Counted from the stretch's first letter, positions 16,723 through 25,916 are shown. The stretch is 64,000 bases of DNA from Persebacter sp965221835 (GCA_965221835.1 OZ244916.1:1054001-1118000); one strand, 5' to 3'. Translations and numbers: made by a program. The notes: generated from the sequence alone by a model not told the origin.

Positions 16723-18238
16723 ATATCCCCCAAGTATGCACGGGTGTGCCGTCTGCTTGTTTTTGTAGGTAATCGCCGACCATTTGGCGCATTGCGGGGT
16801 TGTCGGTGCCGTGTTTTTCGGCGTAACGCCGCTGCCACATTTCGCCGTTTTGACCGGTTTCTACGCGGGCTTTTATGATGTCCAGCCAGTCAACGGATTC
16901 CGCGCCGATGCCGAAATCGCGCAATCCGCGGCGGGCATATTCCAATCCCCGTTCCAAAATAAATTCGCGCATATTGTATTTGTGTCCGACCCATTCAATT
17001 TCGGCGTCCAGCCCTTTTTGCGCCGCCCGATAAAAGTTTTCGCGCGCGATTTCAAACGGCATTCGCGATTCTGTCGTTTTGAAAGTACCGCCCGTAAATG
17101 CGCGATGAAAATGACAGACCAGACCGGTAAAAAACGCGATATTTGCGGTCATATCCGCCGTTGTCGGACCGGACGGCATCACCCGATGTTCTATTCGCAA
17201 AAAAGGTTTGTTGTTGAAAAATCCCAATACCGGACGATTCCAGCGCAAAATATCGCGATTGTGCAAAATAAGATGCAGCATTTTTTCGGGCGGCGTACCG
17301 CGCACTATCGGCAAAATCGGCGGTAAACGCGAATAGTTATCCGATAATAATTCCAGCATCGTTTCGTCTAAATAACGGTTGCCAAAAATGTTGTCGCAGC
17401 GCCGCCCGTACGGCAAAGTTTTGTCGCTATAACCGACAAAACGTTCGTACATAATTTGCTCAAACAGCGGCACTCGCGTTTCCGCCCACAATCGTCTGCC
17501 GAGAAAAAACGGCGAGTTTGCCGATACCGCCACCGTCAACGCCGATACCATTTGCGCCGCATTGTAAAACGCCGCCGAAAGCGGTTCCGATACCGATAAA
17601 TGCACTTGCAAAGAAGCGGCGGCGCCTTCCACGCTGAGATTGTCCGCCTCAAAACGCAACCCGTCGCCGTAGCCGATGTTCACATCAAACGGGCGGTCGG
17701 CGTTCATTCGCCGCAGTTGTTTTTCCAGCGTACGAAAATGCAGCCGGTCGGTAATCATATCCGCCGAAAAATGAGACGCCTCAAAAGACGGCAAAATGCC
17801 AATCATCGCCGGATACGACATAATCATATCGGCGCAACGCCCGGCATGCCGGTATGTACTTTCCAGCCGGTCGTGCAAAACGGCGAAAGCATTTCCGCGC
17901 AACATACAAGGCGGCACTTCAAACTCCACATTGTATTTTGTCATTTCGTAATAGCCTTCGTCGCTGGATAAATACTCCAAAAAATTCGCCGATTCCGGCA
18001 CCGGCGCGCCGTCTTGCGATGACAGGCAACTTTCTATTTCGCATCCCAACGATAGCGTAGAAATCGGTGCGTAGTTTCCGCCCGCCCCCCACGAACGCGC
18101 CAACTGCGTTTCGTCCCGCAAAACGGCGTCAAATCTTTCGTATTCTTCCGAAGAAAAAGCGGATTCGGTTTCTTGCCGCGACCGATGAAAACTCGCGCCT
18201 TTTTCGCCGCTATTTACGCCGCCTTTCAGTTTCAGCAT
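16721..18238 (-). CDS. glutamate-cysteine ligase family 2 (GCS2/YbdK-like) carboxylate-amine ligase
   Basis: 505 residues from the ATG at 18238, four bases after the lysE stop; an upstream extension would run into lysE. Recognisable GCS2-type features: LGCEIESCL near residue 65, ASLQVHLSV, VSANSPFFLGRRLWAETRVPLFEQ, LHLILHNRDILRWNRPVLGF and LRIEHRVMPSGPTTADM. Members ligate glutamate to an amine (often cysteine) using ATP. Whether this one makes gamma-glutamylcysteine for glutathione is not certain. Convergent with res and probably co-transcribed with the LysE-type exporter. Confidence 0.75.
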   Translation of the reverse strand: MLKLKGGVNSGEKGASFHRSRQETESAFSSEEYERFDAVLRDETQLARSWGAGGNYAPISTLSLGCEIESCLSSQDGAPVPESANFLEYLSSDEGYYEMTKYNVEFEVPPCMLRGNAFAVLHDRLESTYRHAGRCADMIMSYPAMIGILPSFEASHFSADMITDRLHFRTLEKQLRRMNADRPFDVNIGYGDGLRFEADNLSVEGAAASLQVHLSVSEPLSAAFYNAAQMVSALTVAVSANSPFFLGRRLWAETRVPLFEQIMYERFVGYSDKTLPYGRRCDNIFGNRYLDETMLELLSDNYSRLPPILPIVRGTPPEKMLHLILHNRDILRWNRPVLGFFNNKPFLRIEHRVMPSGPTTADMTANIAFFTGLVCHFHRAFTGGTFKTTESRMPFEIARENFYRAAQKGLDAEIEWVGHKYNMREFILERGLEYARRGLRDFGIGAESVDWLDIIKARVETGQNGEMWQRRYAEKHGTDNPAMRQMVGDYLQKQADGTPVHTWGI

Positions 18239-18242
18239 TGCA

Positions 18243-18851
18243 TCACGAAACGGCGCGCCATCCCAACCACAGCGAAATAATAACCAGCATTGCGCCGAAT
18301 ACGATTCCTTGCGCCCGCACCGCTTTGTCAGACGCGAATTTGCGCGCAATCCAAACGCCCCCGTACGCCCAGGTCATGTGTGTGCATAAATTTAACGCCG
18401 TCAACGCCGCCGTTAAGGAAAGTACTTCGGTAATAATCGGGCGGTCGGCGTCCAAAAACTGCGAATACATTGCAAGAATAATCGTCACGCCTTTCACATT
18501 CAACGCCTGCGACACCGCGCCGTTCCAGAATCCGAGACGCGGGCGATCTTCTCCCGACGACACTTTGCGGCGGGCGAAAAAGCGAATACCGAGCCAAAAA
18601 ACATAAATCGCGCCTGTTGCCTGCACAAAAGTTAAAACGGACGGGCGAGACAACAACACCGCCGCCATTCCAAATCCTGCCAGCAACGAATATGAAGAAT
18701 AAACGACATCCAGCCCGAACACAAACGGCAGCGCGCCGCGAAATTCGTTTGCCGCACCGACCACCGCACACAACACATTTCCCGGTCCGGCGGAAAACAC
18801 CAGCGGAAAAATAACGGCAAACCACAACCCGAACTCCCCGATTGAACTCAT
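18243..18851 (-). CDS. LysE/RhtB family amino-acid exporter
   Basis: 202 residues from the ATG at 18851 (MSSIGEFGLWFAVIFPLVFSAGPGN). The N-terminal FSAGPGN motif after the first membrane helix is typical of LysE/RhtB exporters, and about six hydrophobic segments can be seen. An in-frame upstream extension of 30 basic residues lacks membrane character and is rejected. Substrate unknown; next to a glutamate-cysteine ligase-like gene an amino acid or thiol is plausible. Confidence 0.85.
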   Translation of the reverse strand: MSSIGEFGLWFAVIFPLVFSAGPGNVLCAVVGAANEFRGALPFVFGLDVVYSSYSLLAGFGMAAVLLSRPSVLTFVQATGAIYVFWLGIRFFARRKVSSGEDRPRLGFWNGAVSQALNVKGVTIILAMYSQFLDADRPIITEVLSLTAALTALNLCTHMTWAYGGVWIARKFASDKAVRAQGIVFGAMLVIISLWLGWRAVS

Positions 18852-18972
18852 CGCGCCCGCCTTATTTATGCGCAACGGCGGCGAAACCGGCGATATTTTG
18901 CGCCGTTGCGGGAAGTTGCGTTTTGCCGCACAGCGCGACATTTTTATTCGCCGTGCCGGAAAACATTTTTTC

Positions 18973-20382
18973 TTAAACGCCGCGCTTCATCGCGTTGAAG
19001 AAATCGTCGTTGGTTTTGGTTTCACGCATGCGGTCTATGAGAAACTCCGCCGCGCGGTCGTCGTCCATCATCGCCAACGCCTTGCGCAACACCCACGCGT
19101 TTTTCAATACTTCGGGCGACAACAACAACTCTTCGCGCCGCGTTCCCGAACGCCCGACTTGCACGGCGGGATAAACGCGTTTTTCGGAAAGACGGCGATC
19201 CAAATGAATTTCCATATTGCCGGTACCTTTGAATTCTTCGTAAATAACTTCGTCCATTTTGGAACCGGTATCCACCAATGCGGTCGCGATAATGGTGAGC
19301 GATCCGCCCTCTTCTATGTTGCGCGCCGCACCGAAAAAACGTTTCGGACGTTGCAACGCTTGCGCATCTACGCCGCCCGTCATTACGCGCCCCGACATCG
19401 GCTGCACGGTATTGTAGGCGCGCGCCAAACGGGTGATGGAATCGAGCAAAATAACGACATCTTTCCGCATTTCCACCATTCGCTTGGCGCGTTCTATCAC
19501 CATTTCGGCGACTTGTACATGGCGGGCGGCGGCTTCGTCAAAAGTGGACGAAATGACTTCGCCGCGCACTGTTCTTTTCATTTCGGTGACTTCTTCGGGG
19601 CGTTCGTCTATCAGCAAAACGAATAAATTGACATCGGGATGATTTTCTTCTATCGCATGCGCGATGTGTTGCAACATCACCGTTTTGCCGCTTTTGGGTG
19701 ACGACACCAGCAAACCGCGTTGTCCCTTGCCGATGGGAGAAATAATGTCTACGATGCGTCCGGTAATATTTTCTTCGGCGCGAATGTTGCGCTCCAGTTT
19801 CAGCATTTCGGTCGGAAACAGCGGCGTAAGATTTTCAAATAAAATTTTGGTATTGGTAATTTCTGCCAGCGGTACATCGTTGATTTTTTCGGCGCGCGCC
19901 AATGCAAAATAGCGTTCGTTATCGCGCGGCATCCGCAAAAAACCTTCCACGACATCGCCGGTAACGATATGATAGCGGCGGATTTGGTTCGGACTGACAT
20001 AAATGTCGCCCGCCCCGGCGGCGTACGACTGGTCGGCAAAACGCAAAAATCCGTAGCCGTCGTTCATCACTTCCAACGCACCTCTGCCCAAAATGCGTAC
20101 GCCGGTTTTGGCACGATATTTTAATGTCGCAAAAATGAGTTCTTGTTTGCGCAGACGGGCGGCGTTGTCGACTCCGTTTTCTACCGCCATTTTAATGATT
20201 TCGCCGACATGCATCGCGCGTAATTCGTCCAATTTAACGATTTCGCCGTTTTCCGCGTCGACATCAATGTTTTCTTCTTCGGCGTTCGCCGCTTCCATCC
20301 GTGCGATTTCGCTGGGGATTTTTTTGGACGGGCCGTGACGACGTTGAGGCGGATGACGGCGATGCTGGTTTTGTTGGGGCAT
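18973..20382 (-). CDS. rho: transcription termination factor Rho
   Basis: 469 residues. A polar N-terminal extension (about 30 residues, His/Arg/Gln-rich) precedes the Rho N-domain. The cold-shock-like RNA-binding domain contains GYGFLRFADQSYAAGAGDIYVSPNQIRRY. Walker A is SSPKSGKTVML (about 240), Walker B VVILLDSITRLARAYN, followed by the Q-loop and R-loop region GALQRPKRFFGAARN-like. Hexameric RNA helicase for factor-dependent termination. Located 29 bases downstream of trxA, the common proteobacterial trxA-rho order. Confidence 0.97.
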   Translation of the reverse strand: MPQQNQHRRHPPQRRHGPSKKIPSEIARMEAANAEEENIDVDAENGEIVKLDELRAMHVGEIIKMAVENGVDNAARLRKQELIFATLKYRAKTGVRILGRGALEVMNDGYGFLRFADQSYAAGAGDIYVSPNQIRRYHIVTGDVVEGFLRMPRDNERYFALARAEKINDVPLAEITNTKILFENLTPLFPTEMLKLERNIRAEENITGRIVDIISPIGKGQRGLLVSSPKSGKTVMLQHIAHAIEENHPDVNLFVLLIDERPEEVTEMKRTVRGEVISSTFDEAAARHVQVAEMVIERAKRMVEMRKDVVILLDSITRLARAYNTVQPMSGRVMTGGVDAQALQRPKRFFGAARNIEEGGSLTIIATALVDTGSKMDEVIYEEFKGTGNMEIHLDRRLSEKRVYPAVQVGRSGTRREELLLSPEVLKNAWVLRKALAMMDDDRAAEFLIDRMRETKTNDDFFNAMKRGV

Positions 20383-20411
20383 GATTTTAATTTCCGGGGG
20401 GATAAACTATT

Positions 20412-20753
20412 TCAGGAATGTTCGGCGATGAAGGCGAGAATGTCCGGCTTGGTTGCGGCACCGATTTTGCTGCCGGCAACGGCGGCGTCTTTGAAAAGCA
20501 GCATTGTCGGAATCGCGCGTACGCCGAATTGTTGGGCGGTTTTTGGATTGTCGTCCACATTGATTTTCACCACGCGTACATCGCCCCGTTCGGCGGCAAT
20601 TTCGTCCAGCAACGGACCGACCGCTTTGCACGGTCCGCACCACGGCGCCCAAAAATCCACAAGTACCGGCACGGTCGCTTGCAGCACTTCGGCATCAAAT
20701 GTATCGTCGGTCGCATGCACCACGTTTCCGGCGGTATGGGGGGAATCGGTCAT
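20412..20753 (-). CDS. trxA: thioredoxin
   Basis: 113 residues with the redox motif WAPWCGPCK (Cys at about 39 and 42) and the cis-proline loop VRAIPTMLLFKDA. Cytosolic disulfide reductase supplying ribonucleotide reductase, methionine sulfoxide reductases and others. A GGAG site precedes the ATG. The 186-base divergent region to the YkgJ-family gene holds promoter-like AT-rich stretches but no clear consensus. Confidence 0.96.
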   Translation of the reverse strand: MTDSPHTAGNVVHATDDTFDAEVLQATVPVLVDFWAPWCGPCKAVGPLLDEIAAERGDVRVVKINVDDNPKTAQQFGVRAIPTMLLFKDAAVAGSKIGAATKPDILAFIAEHS

Positions 20754-20939
20754 AATGTTGTTCTCCGTGAATGAATAAAATGGTAAAATTGAGGCGCGGA
20801 AACAAATCCGGCGGCGGCGGTTGGAAAGGACGAAAAATTTACTTTCGTATTTTCCGGTTATCGGTTGTCGTTATTTTTCCTGCCACCGATTACCGCCGAT
20901 TGCCGTATTATACATTATTCATCAAAAAAAAACAAAAAA

Positions 20940-21407
20940 ATGCCGAAACTTTACGACTGCGACAAATGCCCCGGCTACTGCTGCGGCTATCCCGTTATCG
21001 CCGCCTCCAAAAAAGACATTCGCCGGATTGCCGCCCATTTCGGGATGGATTATGACACCGCGCGCGACAAATTTACCGAAAAAGAAAATAATCGCGTGCG
21101 AAAAATGCGGCAGCGACACGACAAAAAACTCGGCACGCCGGTTTGCGTTTTTCTCAATCAAAAAACGCGCGGTTGCTCCATCTACAAAGCGCGACCGCAA
21201 ATCTGCCGCGATCATCCCGGCGACCGCTGCGAATGGAACGACCGCCGCCTGATTGAATCTGTCGGCGGGCGCAAAGTCGTTCGCCTGAAAGTCATGCCGT
21301 GGGATACGGACGGCGATTATCCGCTGTATGTCGCACGGCGACTTCCCGAACTCGTCCAATCGTACGCCGAAGGACGCGGAAAACTCCCTTTCAGGGTAAA
21401 ATCGTAA
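20940..21407 (+). CDS. YkgJ family cysteine-cluster protein
   Basis: 155 residues from the ATG at 20940, chosen because CDKCPGYCCGYPV immediately follows; the frame is open upstream without similarity. Cysteines at CxxCxxxCC and later C-V-F-L ... RGCSIYKARPQICRDHP form the zinc/iron-chelating domain of the YkgJ (UPF0153) family. Function is unknown in general; a metal-binding role is assumed. Followed 19 bases later by ridA. Confidence 0.85.
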   Translation: MPKLYDCDKCPGYCCGYPVIAASKKDIRRIAAHFGMDYDTARDKFTEKENNRVRKMRQRHDKKLGTPVCVFLNQKTRGCSIYKARPQICRDHPGDRCEWNDRRLIESVGGRKVVRLKVMPWDTDGDYPLYVARRLPELVQSYAEGRGKLPFRVKS

Positions 21408-21426
21408 ATCACTCACGAGGAAAAAA

Positions 21427-21828
21427 ATGAACGCCAAAAAAATCTATCACACCGAAGACGCACCGCAAGCCATCGGGGCATATTCGCAAGCCGTTCGCGC
21501 CGGCGAATTGGTTTTTATTTCCGGGCAAATTCCGCTTGATCCCCGCAGCGGCGAAAAAGTCGGCGGCGGTGCGGATGCCGAAATTGACCGCGTCTTACAA
21601 AATCTCGCGGCGGTTTGCAAAGCCGCAGGCGGCGGTCTGGACGACATCGTCAAACTGACCGTGTACTTAACCGACCTCGGCGATTTTGCGAAAGTCAACG
21701 CCGCGATGGAAAAAGTATTTTCGCGCCCGTTTCCGGCACGGGCGGCAATCGGCGTCGCCGCCCTTCCCAAAAATGTCGCCGTTGAAATGGAAGCCGTCAT
21801 GCGCACGACCGGCGCGACCGGCGATTGA
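21427..21828 (+). CDS. ridA: RidA family enamine/imine deaminase
   Basis: 133 residues, the usual size. QAIGAYSQAV, VFISGQIPLDPRSG, the conserved arginine in FPARAAIGVAALPK and the glutamate in VAVEMEAV are all present, as needed for hydrolysis of reactive 2-aminoacrylate-type enamines. GAGG upstream is a fair ribosome site. The next gene starts three bases after the stop. Confidence 0.93.
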   Translation: MNAKKIYHTEDAPQAIGAYSQAVRAGELVFISGQIPLDPRSGEKVGGGADAEIDRVLQNLAAVCKAAGGGLDDIVKLTVYLTDLGDFAKVNAAMEKVFSRPFPARAAIGVAALPKNVAVEMEAVMRTTGATGD

Positions 21829-21831
21829 CCG

Positions 21832-22863
21832 ATGGCGGAATATCTCGTTATCGGTTGCAAAGATGAAGATTCCGCGATGTCCGCGCTTGCCGTTGCGGCG
21901 GATATTGCGGCGGCGAAAGACGCGCAAGTAGACATCGCAACTTCGCCGCAATGTGCGCCGATTATCCGTCTCGGCAAAACGCCGCGGCAAGTGCTGGAAA
22001 TTGATATATCGCCGTCCATGCCCGCCGATCTTTCGTGGGAAACTGTCAAAAAAGCGCCGTTCAGCGGGATGAAAAATTTGCTGTCGGCGGCAAGCAAAGC
22101 GTCCAAAATCGCCGCTTCTTCCGCCATGGAAAACTTCAAACAATACCGGGAAACGATTGAAAAACTGCGTCTCGCGCATTACGATGCGGCGTTAGATTTG
22201 GACGCAACCGCCGCGGGATTGTTTGCCGCACGCAGCGCAAATACCGAAAAAGTATACGGATTCGCGGCGGAAAATATTCCCGATGCCGCACCCGGTGCGT
22301 CTCTGCTTTATCACGAATCGCGCGCCGTGTCAAAAAATATGTCGCGCCGCGAACAATGCCGCAAACTCGCCGCACAAATCTTAAACTATGCGCCGCCGCC
22401 GTTGCCGGAATGGAGTTTTATTGATACAACGCCCCCCGCGGACATTCCCGAATCGCCTTTTATTTTGCTCTGCGGCAAAATTCCCGCGCCGTTTATGGCG
22501 GCGTTAAACGAAACCGGTTTGCCGCTGTATACGCCCGATTCCGAAATAAATACGCTTGCGGCGGCGCGTGTATGCCGGTTTGCGGTCGGCACAAATATTT
22601 CCATATCGGCGGCGGCGGGAGTCAAATCGTTTTTCATCGGCGGGGCGACATATCCGTTGCCGAATTCGCACACGGTAGAATCGCCGTCCGCATTGCGGGA
22701 AGGGATTGCCGCATTGCCGGGCGCATCGCCGCCGGAAACGCCGCCGCCGGAAATGCCGAAAGCGGAAACGGCGGCGGCGGAAACATTGCCGAAAGCGGAA
22801 ACGGCGGATGAAAATCCCCCCGAATCGCCTTCTTCCGGCGGCGGATTAAAAATCATCCGGTAG
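21832..22863 (+). CDS. glycosyltransferase family 9 (heptosyltransferase I-like), divergent
   Basis: 343 residues. The N-terminal half resembles LPS heptosyltransferase I: YRETIEKLRLAHYDAALDLDATAAGLFAARSA, VYGFAAENIPDAAPGASLLYHE and SRREQCRKLAAQILNY. The C-terminal half is less typical, and residues 300-335 are a low-complexity Pro/Glu/Ala linker with repeated PKAETA units. The gene touches waaA (one-base overlap), which supports a role in inner-core LPS synthesis, transferring a heptose to Kdo. The weak motif conservation means the donor and activity are uncertain. Confidence 0.6.
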   Translation: MAEYLVIGCKDEDSAMSALAVAADIAAAKDAQVDIATSPQCAPIIRLGKTPRQVLEIDISPSMPADLSWETVKKAPFSGMKNLLSAASKASKIAASSAMENFKQYRETIEKLRLAHYDAALDLDATAAGLFAARSANTEKVYGFAAENIPDAAPGASLLYHESRAVSKNMSRREQCRKLAAQILNYAPPPLPEWSFIDTTPPADIPESPFILLCGKIPAPFMAALNETGLPLYTPDSEINTLAAARVCRFAVGTNISISAAAGVKSFFIGGATYPLPNSHTVESPSALREGIAALPGASPPETPPPEMPKAETAAAETLPKAETADENPPESPSSGGGLKIIR

Positions 22864-24125
22864 TGCCGCCCGCCCGCTTTTTGTACACTGCGGCGTTATA
22901 TGCCGCCTTGCCGTTTATATTGATATATTTGGCGAAAAAGCGCCGTCTCAATCGCGAAAGTTTTGGTTATGCGCCGCCGTCTCCGCCGAACGCGCCGCCG
23001 GTTGTCTGGTTGCATTCCGTATCGGTCGGCGAATCCGCTGCGGCGGACGATATCATTCGCTTTTTGCGGCGACAAAACTGCCGCCTTTTGCTCACGCACA
23101 CGACCGAATCGGGCGGGCGGCGGTTGCGCGATTTACACGGCGATTATGCGGAAGTTTGCCATCTGCCGCTTGATTTGCCTTCCGCAACAAAACGATTCGT
23201 CAATCGCGTCCGCCCGCATTTAGCGATATTTATGGAGGGAGAATATTGGCCGAATTGTTTTGCCGCGATGCGCGAAGCGGGCGTTTTTTTATTAATCGCC
23301 AATGCGCGACTCGGAAAACGTGCGGCGAGACGGCGCGCACATTTTGCGCCGCTGATGCGCGAAATGGCGCAAACAATTTCGGCGGCGGCAACGCAAACCC
23401 GCGCAGACGCCCGCCGTCTCGCCTTTTTCGGCACGCGCCCTATCGCGGTTGCCGGCAATTTAAAATTTGACCGCACACCCGATGCGGCAAAAATCCGAAC
23501 GGGCGAAGAATGGAAACGAAGTTTGCGAACGGACAAAACAATTGTGGTTGTCGCCGGTTCACGTCCGGGAGAAGAAACGCTTTTGTTGCAGGCGGCGGAC
23601 GATGATTTTTTTCGGCAGCATTTTGTCATTTTCGCCTTGCGCCATCCCGAAAGGGGCGACGAAGTTGAAAAACTGATACAAAAACGCGGAATCCCGTATA
23701 ATCGCCGCACAAAAGAAAACATTTTGGACGGCGAAAAAACGAATATTCATATCGCCGATACGCTGGGCGAAATGGATTCATTTTACGTTTGTTGCGATGT
23801 CGCGCTAATCGGCGGCAGTTTTCGCCCTTTCGGCGGACAAAATCCGATTGAAGCGATGGCGGTCGGCGCACCCGCAGTGATAGGACCGCACACCGACAAC
23901 TACGCCGCCCTCGTTGCCGAAGCGACAAAATGCGGCGCATTGCGACAAGCGAAAAACGCCGAAGACGCCCTCCGTCAAGTTTGCGCCCTCGCCCGCAACG
24001 AATCGCAGCGACAATCGCAAATCCGGGCGGGGCGCGATTTGTGTGCCGTCCGGCGGGGGGCATTGCGGGCGCACACCGAAATCATCGCGTCTTTTTTGCA
24101 TAATCCGCCCGCAATCGGCGTATAA
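22863..24125 (+). CDS. waaA: 3-deoxy-D-manno-octulosonic acid (Kdo) transferase
   Basis: 420 residues from the GTG at 22863, which overlaps the previous stop by one base. An N-terminal membrane anchor (about residues 5-25) is followed by the WaaA/KdtA core: WLHSVSVGESAA, EGEYWPNCFAAM, NARLGKRAARRRAHF, VVVAGSRPGEE, GGSFRPFGGQNPIEAMAVGAPAVIGPH. It transfers Kdo from CMP-Kdo to lipid A precursor on the cytoplasmic face of the inner membrane. This marks the organism as LPS-bearing. Confidence 0.93.
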   Translation: MPPARFLYTAALYAALPFILIYLAKKRRLNRESFGYAPPSPPNAPPVVWLHSVSVGESAAADDIIRFLRRQNCRLLLTHTTESGGRRLRDLHGDYAEVCHLPLDLPSATKRFVNRVRPHLAIFMEGEYWPNCFAAMREAGVFLLIANARLGKRAARRRAHFAPLMREMAQTISAAATQTRADARRLAFFGTRPIAVAGNLKFDRTPDAAKIRTGEEWKRSLRTDKTIVVVAGSRPGEETLLLQAADDDFFRQHFVIFALRHPERGDEVEKLIQKRGIPYNRRTKENILDGEKTNIHIADTLGEMDSFYVCCDVALIGGSFRPFGGQNPIEAMAVGAPAVIGPHTDNYAALVAEATKCGALRQAKNAEDALRQVCALARNESQRQSQIRAGRDLCAVRRGALRAHTEIIASFLHNPPAIGV

Positions 24126-24126
24126 T
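24121..24126 (+). promoter_or_regulatory. -10 element of the small gene at 24136
   Basis: A perfect TATAAT lies inside the end of waaA with only nine bases to the ATG at 24136, so the mRNA would start within about three bases of the start codon. The -35 is poor (TTGCAT about 19 bases upstream). Confidence 0.5.
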
Positions 24127-24135
24127 TTCCAAACG

Positions 24136-24321
24136 ATGAACGACGATTCAAAATCGGATATTCGGGAATTAGCGGCGGCAATGCGCCAACTTTCCGATTC
24201 TATCAATCAAACCAACGCGCTAATTTCCGAAGCGCGGCGGGAAGATCCAAACTGGCGAAATTTCCCTCAAACTCTCGCAGACATCGCCCGCCAACTCCGG
24301 ATGATCGCCTCCCGCCTGTAA
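24136..24321 (+). CDS. 61-residue hypothetical coiled-coil-like protein
   Basis: Reads MNDDSKSDIRELAAAMRQLS and continues with SDSINQTNALISEARREDPN and a C-terminal LADIARQLRMIASRL. Heptad-like hydrophobic spacing suggests a short helical or coiled-coil protein. I recognise no family. There is no Shine-Dalgarno; a TATAAT ends ten bases before the ATG, which suggests leaderless translation. Convergent with gpmA, separated by six bases. Confidence 0.6.
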   Translation: MNDDSKSDIRELAAAMRQLSDSINQTNALISEARREDPNWRNFPQTLADIARQLRMIASRL

Positions 24322-24327
24322 AAGCCG

Positions 24328-25020
24328 TTAAAAAATGAAAGAATGGGGCGGAACAGGTGCGCCGTCTTTTTTGCACGAATATTTTGTCGCACCGCCGGTG
24401 GGAATTTCCAGATGCATTATTTCGTCCGGAGAAATTCGGCTTAAATGCATAATCAACGCCCGCAACGAATTGCCGTGCGCCACAATCAAAACGCGTTTTT
24501 GCGCGCGCAACAGCGGCAAAACGCTTTCCTCAAAACATTCCAGCACGCGCGCGGCGGTGTCGGCGAGATTTTCGCCGGACGGAATCTCGGTTTCGTCATA
24601 ACGATGATCCGGCACGCGCAACTTGCCGCCCGGCGGCGGACGCGATTCATATCCCCGCCGCCATTCGTGCACTTGTTGCGCGCCGTGCAATTTTTCCATG
24701 TCGGCTTTTTTCTCGCCTTGCAAAGCGCCGTAATGCCGCTCGTTCAAACGCCAATCGGTATGAGACGGCAGCCACATTAAATTCATCTGCTGTTGAATAA
24801 TCCATAAAGTTTCCGCCGCGCGGCGCAAATATGAAGAAAAAACCGCGTCAAACTGAATTTTTTCCGCCAGCAGTTTGCGCGCCGTCGTTCGCGCTTCGGC
24901 GCGTCCGCGGGAAGTCAGAGGCGGATCTTCCCAGCCGGTAAAACGACCGGCGCGATTCCAGGTACTTTGACCGTGGCGCACCAGTACGAGGTGCGCCGGA
25001 ATATCAGCGGCGCGCCTCAA
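24328..25020 (-). CDS. gpmA: 2,3-bisphosphoglycerate-dependent phosphoglycerate mutase
   Basis: About 230 residues. The phosphohistidine motif LVLVRHGQSTWN, RFTGWEDPPLTSRG, LNERHYGALQGEKKADM, EIPSGENLADTAARVL and VAHGNSLRALIMHL are all typical of dPGM. Start is uncertain: there is no ATG near the expected N-terminus. A TTG at 25020 gives LRRAADIPAHLVLVRHGQ and overlaps rpoH by 17 bases; an ATT just after the rpoH stop would give the N-terminus closest to homologues (IPAHLVLVRHG). A longer frame to 25104 lies wholly within rpoH. Glycolysis/gluconeogenesis, interconverting 3- and 2-phosphoglycerate. Confidence 0.9.
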   Translation of the reverse strand: MRRAADIPAHLVLVRHGQSTWNRAGRFTGWEDPPLTSRGRAEARTTARKLLAEKIQFDAVFSSYLRRAAETLWIIQQQMNLMWLPSHTDWRLNERHYGALQGEKKADMEKLHGAQQVHEWRRGYESRPPPGGKLRVPDHRYDETEIPSGENLADTAARVLECFEESVLPLLRAQKRVLIVAHGNSLRALIMHLSRISPDEIMHLEIPTGGATKYSCKKDGAPVPPHSFIF

Positions 25021-25855
25021 TTTCGCGGCGCATTTTGCGCAATGCCGCCGCCTCAATTTGCCGTACGCGTTCCGCGGAAATGTCAAGTTTGGCGGACAAT
25101 GCATGCAAAGTCGCTGGCGGTTCGCGCAGGCGGCGCGATTCTATCACTTCGCGGGACCGGGAATCCAGCGAATTCAGCGCATCGGACAAATCGGATACCC
25201 CGGCGGATTCCGTCTGGCTGGCAATCAGCGAGATTTCGGGGTCGGTGCTTTCTGCCGCTTCCAGCACCAATTCCGTGCCTGTCATTTCGCCGTTTTTTTC
25301 GCCGCTCATCGGCAGCGCATTCATATTATGCACTCTTTGCCGCATGTCGCGCACTTCTTCGGCGCGTACGCCGAGTTCTTTCGCCACATCATCGGCATCG
25401 CGAATGCCCCCCGCGGCGGTGGATTCAAGCAAACGGCGCATATTAAAGAACAATTTCCGCTGCGCTTTGGTCGTGGCAATTTTGACGATACGCCAGTTGC
25501 GCATAACAAAATTGTGAATTTCGGCGCGAATCCAGTAAGTCGCAAAAGTCCCCAATCGCGCCCCGCGATCCGGGTCGTATTTTTTGACCGCTTTCAAAAG
25601 TCCGATGTTGCCTTCTTGGACGATATCGCCCGGATCCAGCCCGTAACCGGCGTAACCGCGGGCGACAGACACCACCAAACGCAAATGCGCCATCGCCAAA
25701 CGGCGGGCGGCGGCGAGATCTTTGTTGCGGCGATAAGAAATCGCCAAACTGCGCTCTTCTTCCGCATCCAGCGGCGGGATGCTCGCCACCTTGCGAATAT
25801 AAGCGGCATAACTATCAACCGAAGGAAGAGAAGAAAAATTAACGACTGCGGTCAT
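25004..25855 (-). CDS. rpoH: RNA polymerase sigma-32 factor
   Basis: 283 residues. Region 2: AMAHLRLVVSVARGYAGYGLDPGDIVQEGNIGLLKAVKKYDPDRGARLGTFATYWIRAEI, with the RpoH-type sequence RNWRIVKIATTKAQRKLFFN after it (RpoH box region). Region 4 has the helix-turn-helix LHALSAKLDISAERVRQIEAAALRKMRR. Directs heat-shock transcription. It has its own sigma-70-like promoter overlapping the end of nth, and gpmA follows in overlap, so glycolytic gpmA may share transcripts with the heat-shock factor. Confidence 0.93.
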   Translation of the reverse strand: MTAVVNFSSLPSVDSYAAYIRKVASIPPLDAEEERSLAISYRRNKDLAAARRLAMAHLRLVVSVARGYAGYGLDPGDIVQEGNIGLLKAVKKYDPDRGARLGTFATYWIRAEIHNFVMRNWRIVKIATTKAQRKLFFNMRRLLESTAAGGIRDADDVAKELGVRAEEVRDMRQRVHNMNALPMSGEKNGEMTGTELVLEAAESTDPEISLIASQTESAGVSDLSDALNSLDSRSREVIESRRLREPPATLHALSAKLDISAERVRQIEAAALRKMRREIEARR

Positions 25856-25888
25856 ACTATTGTCTCCTTTTTTTACCCGTATATTTTA

Positions 25889-25916
25889 ATTATAGCACCC
25901 CGATTTTCTTTTTCAA
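25889..25916 (-). promoter_or_regulatory. rpoH promoter
   Basis: Minus strand TTGAAA (25916-25911), 16-base spacer, TATAAT (25894-25889). The -35 overlaps the last codons of nth. A GGAG ribosome site lies seven bases before the rpoH ATG, in a 25-30 base leader. Confidence 0.7.
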
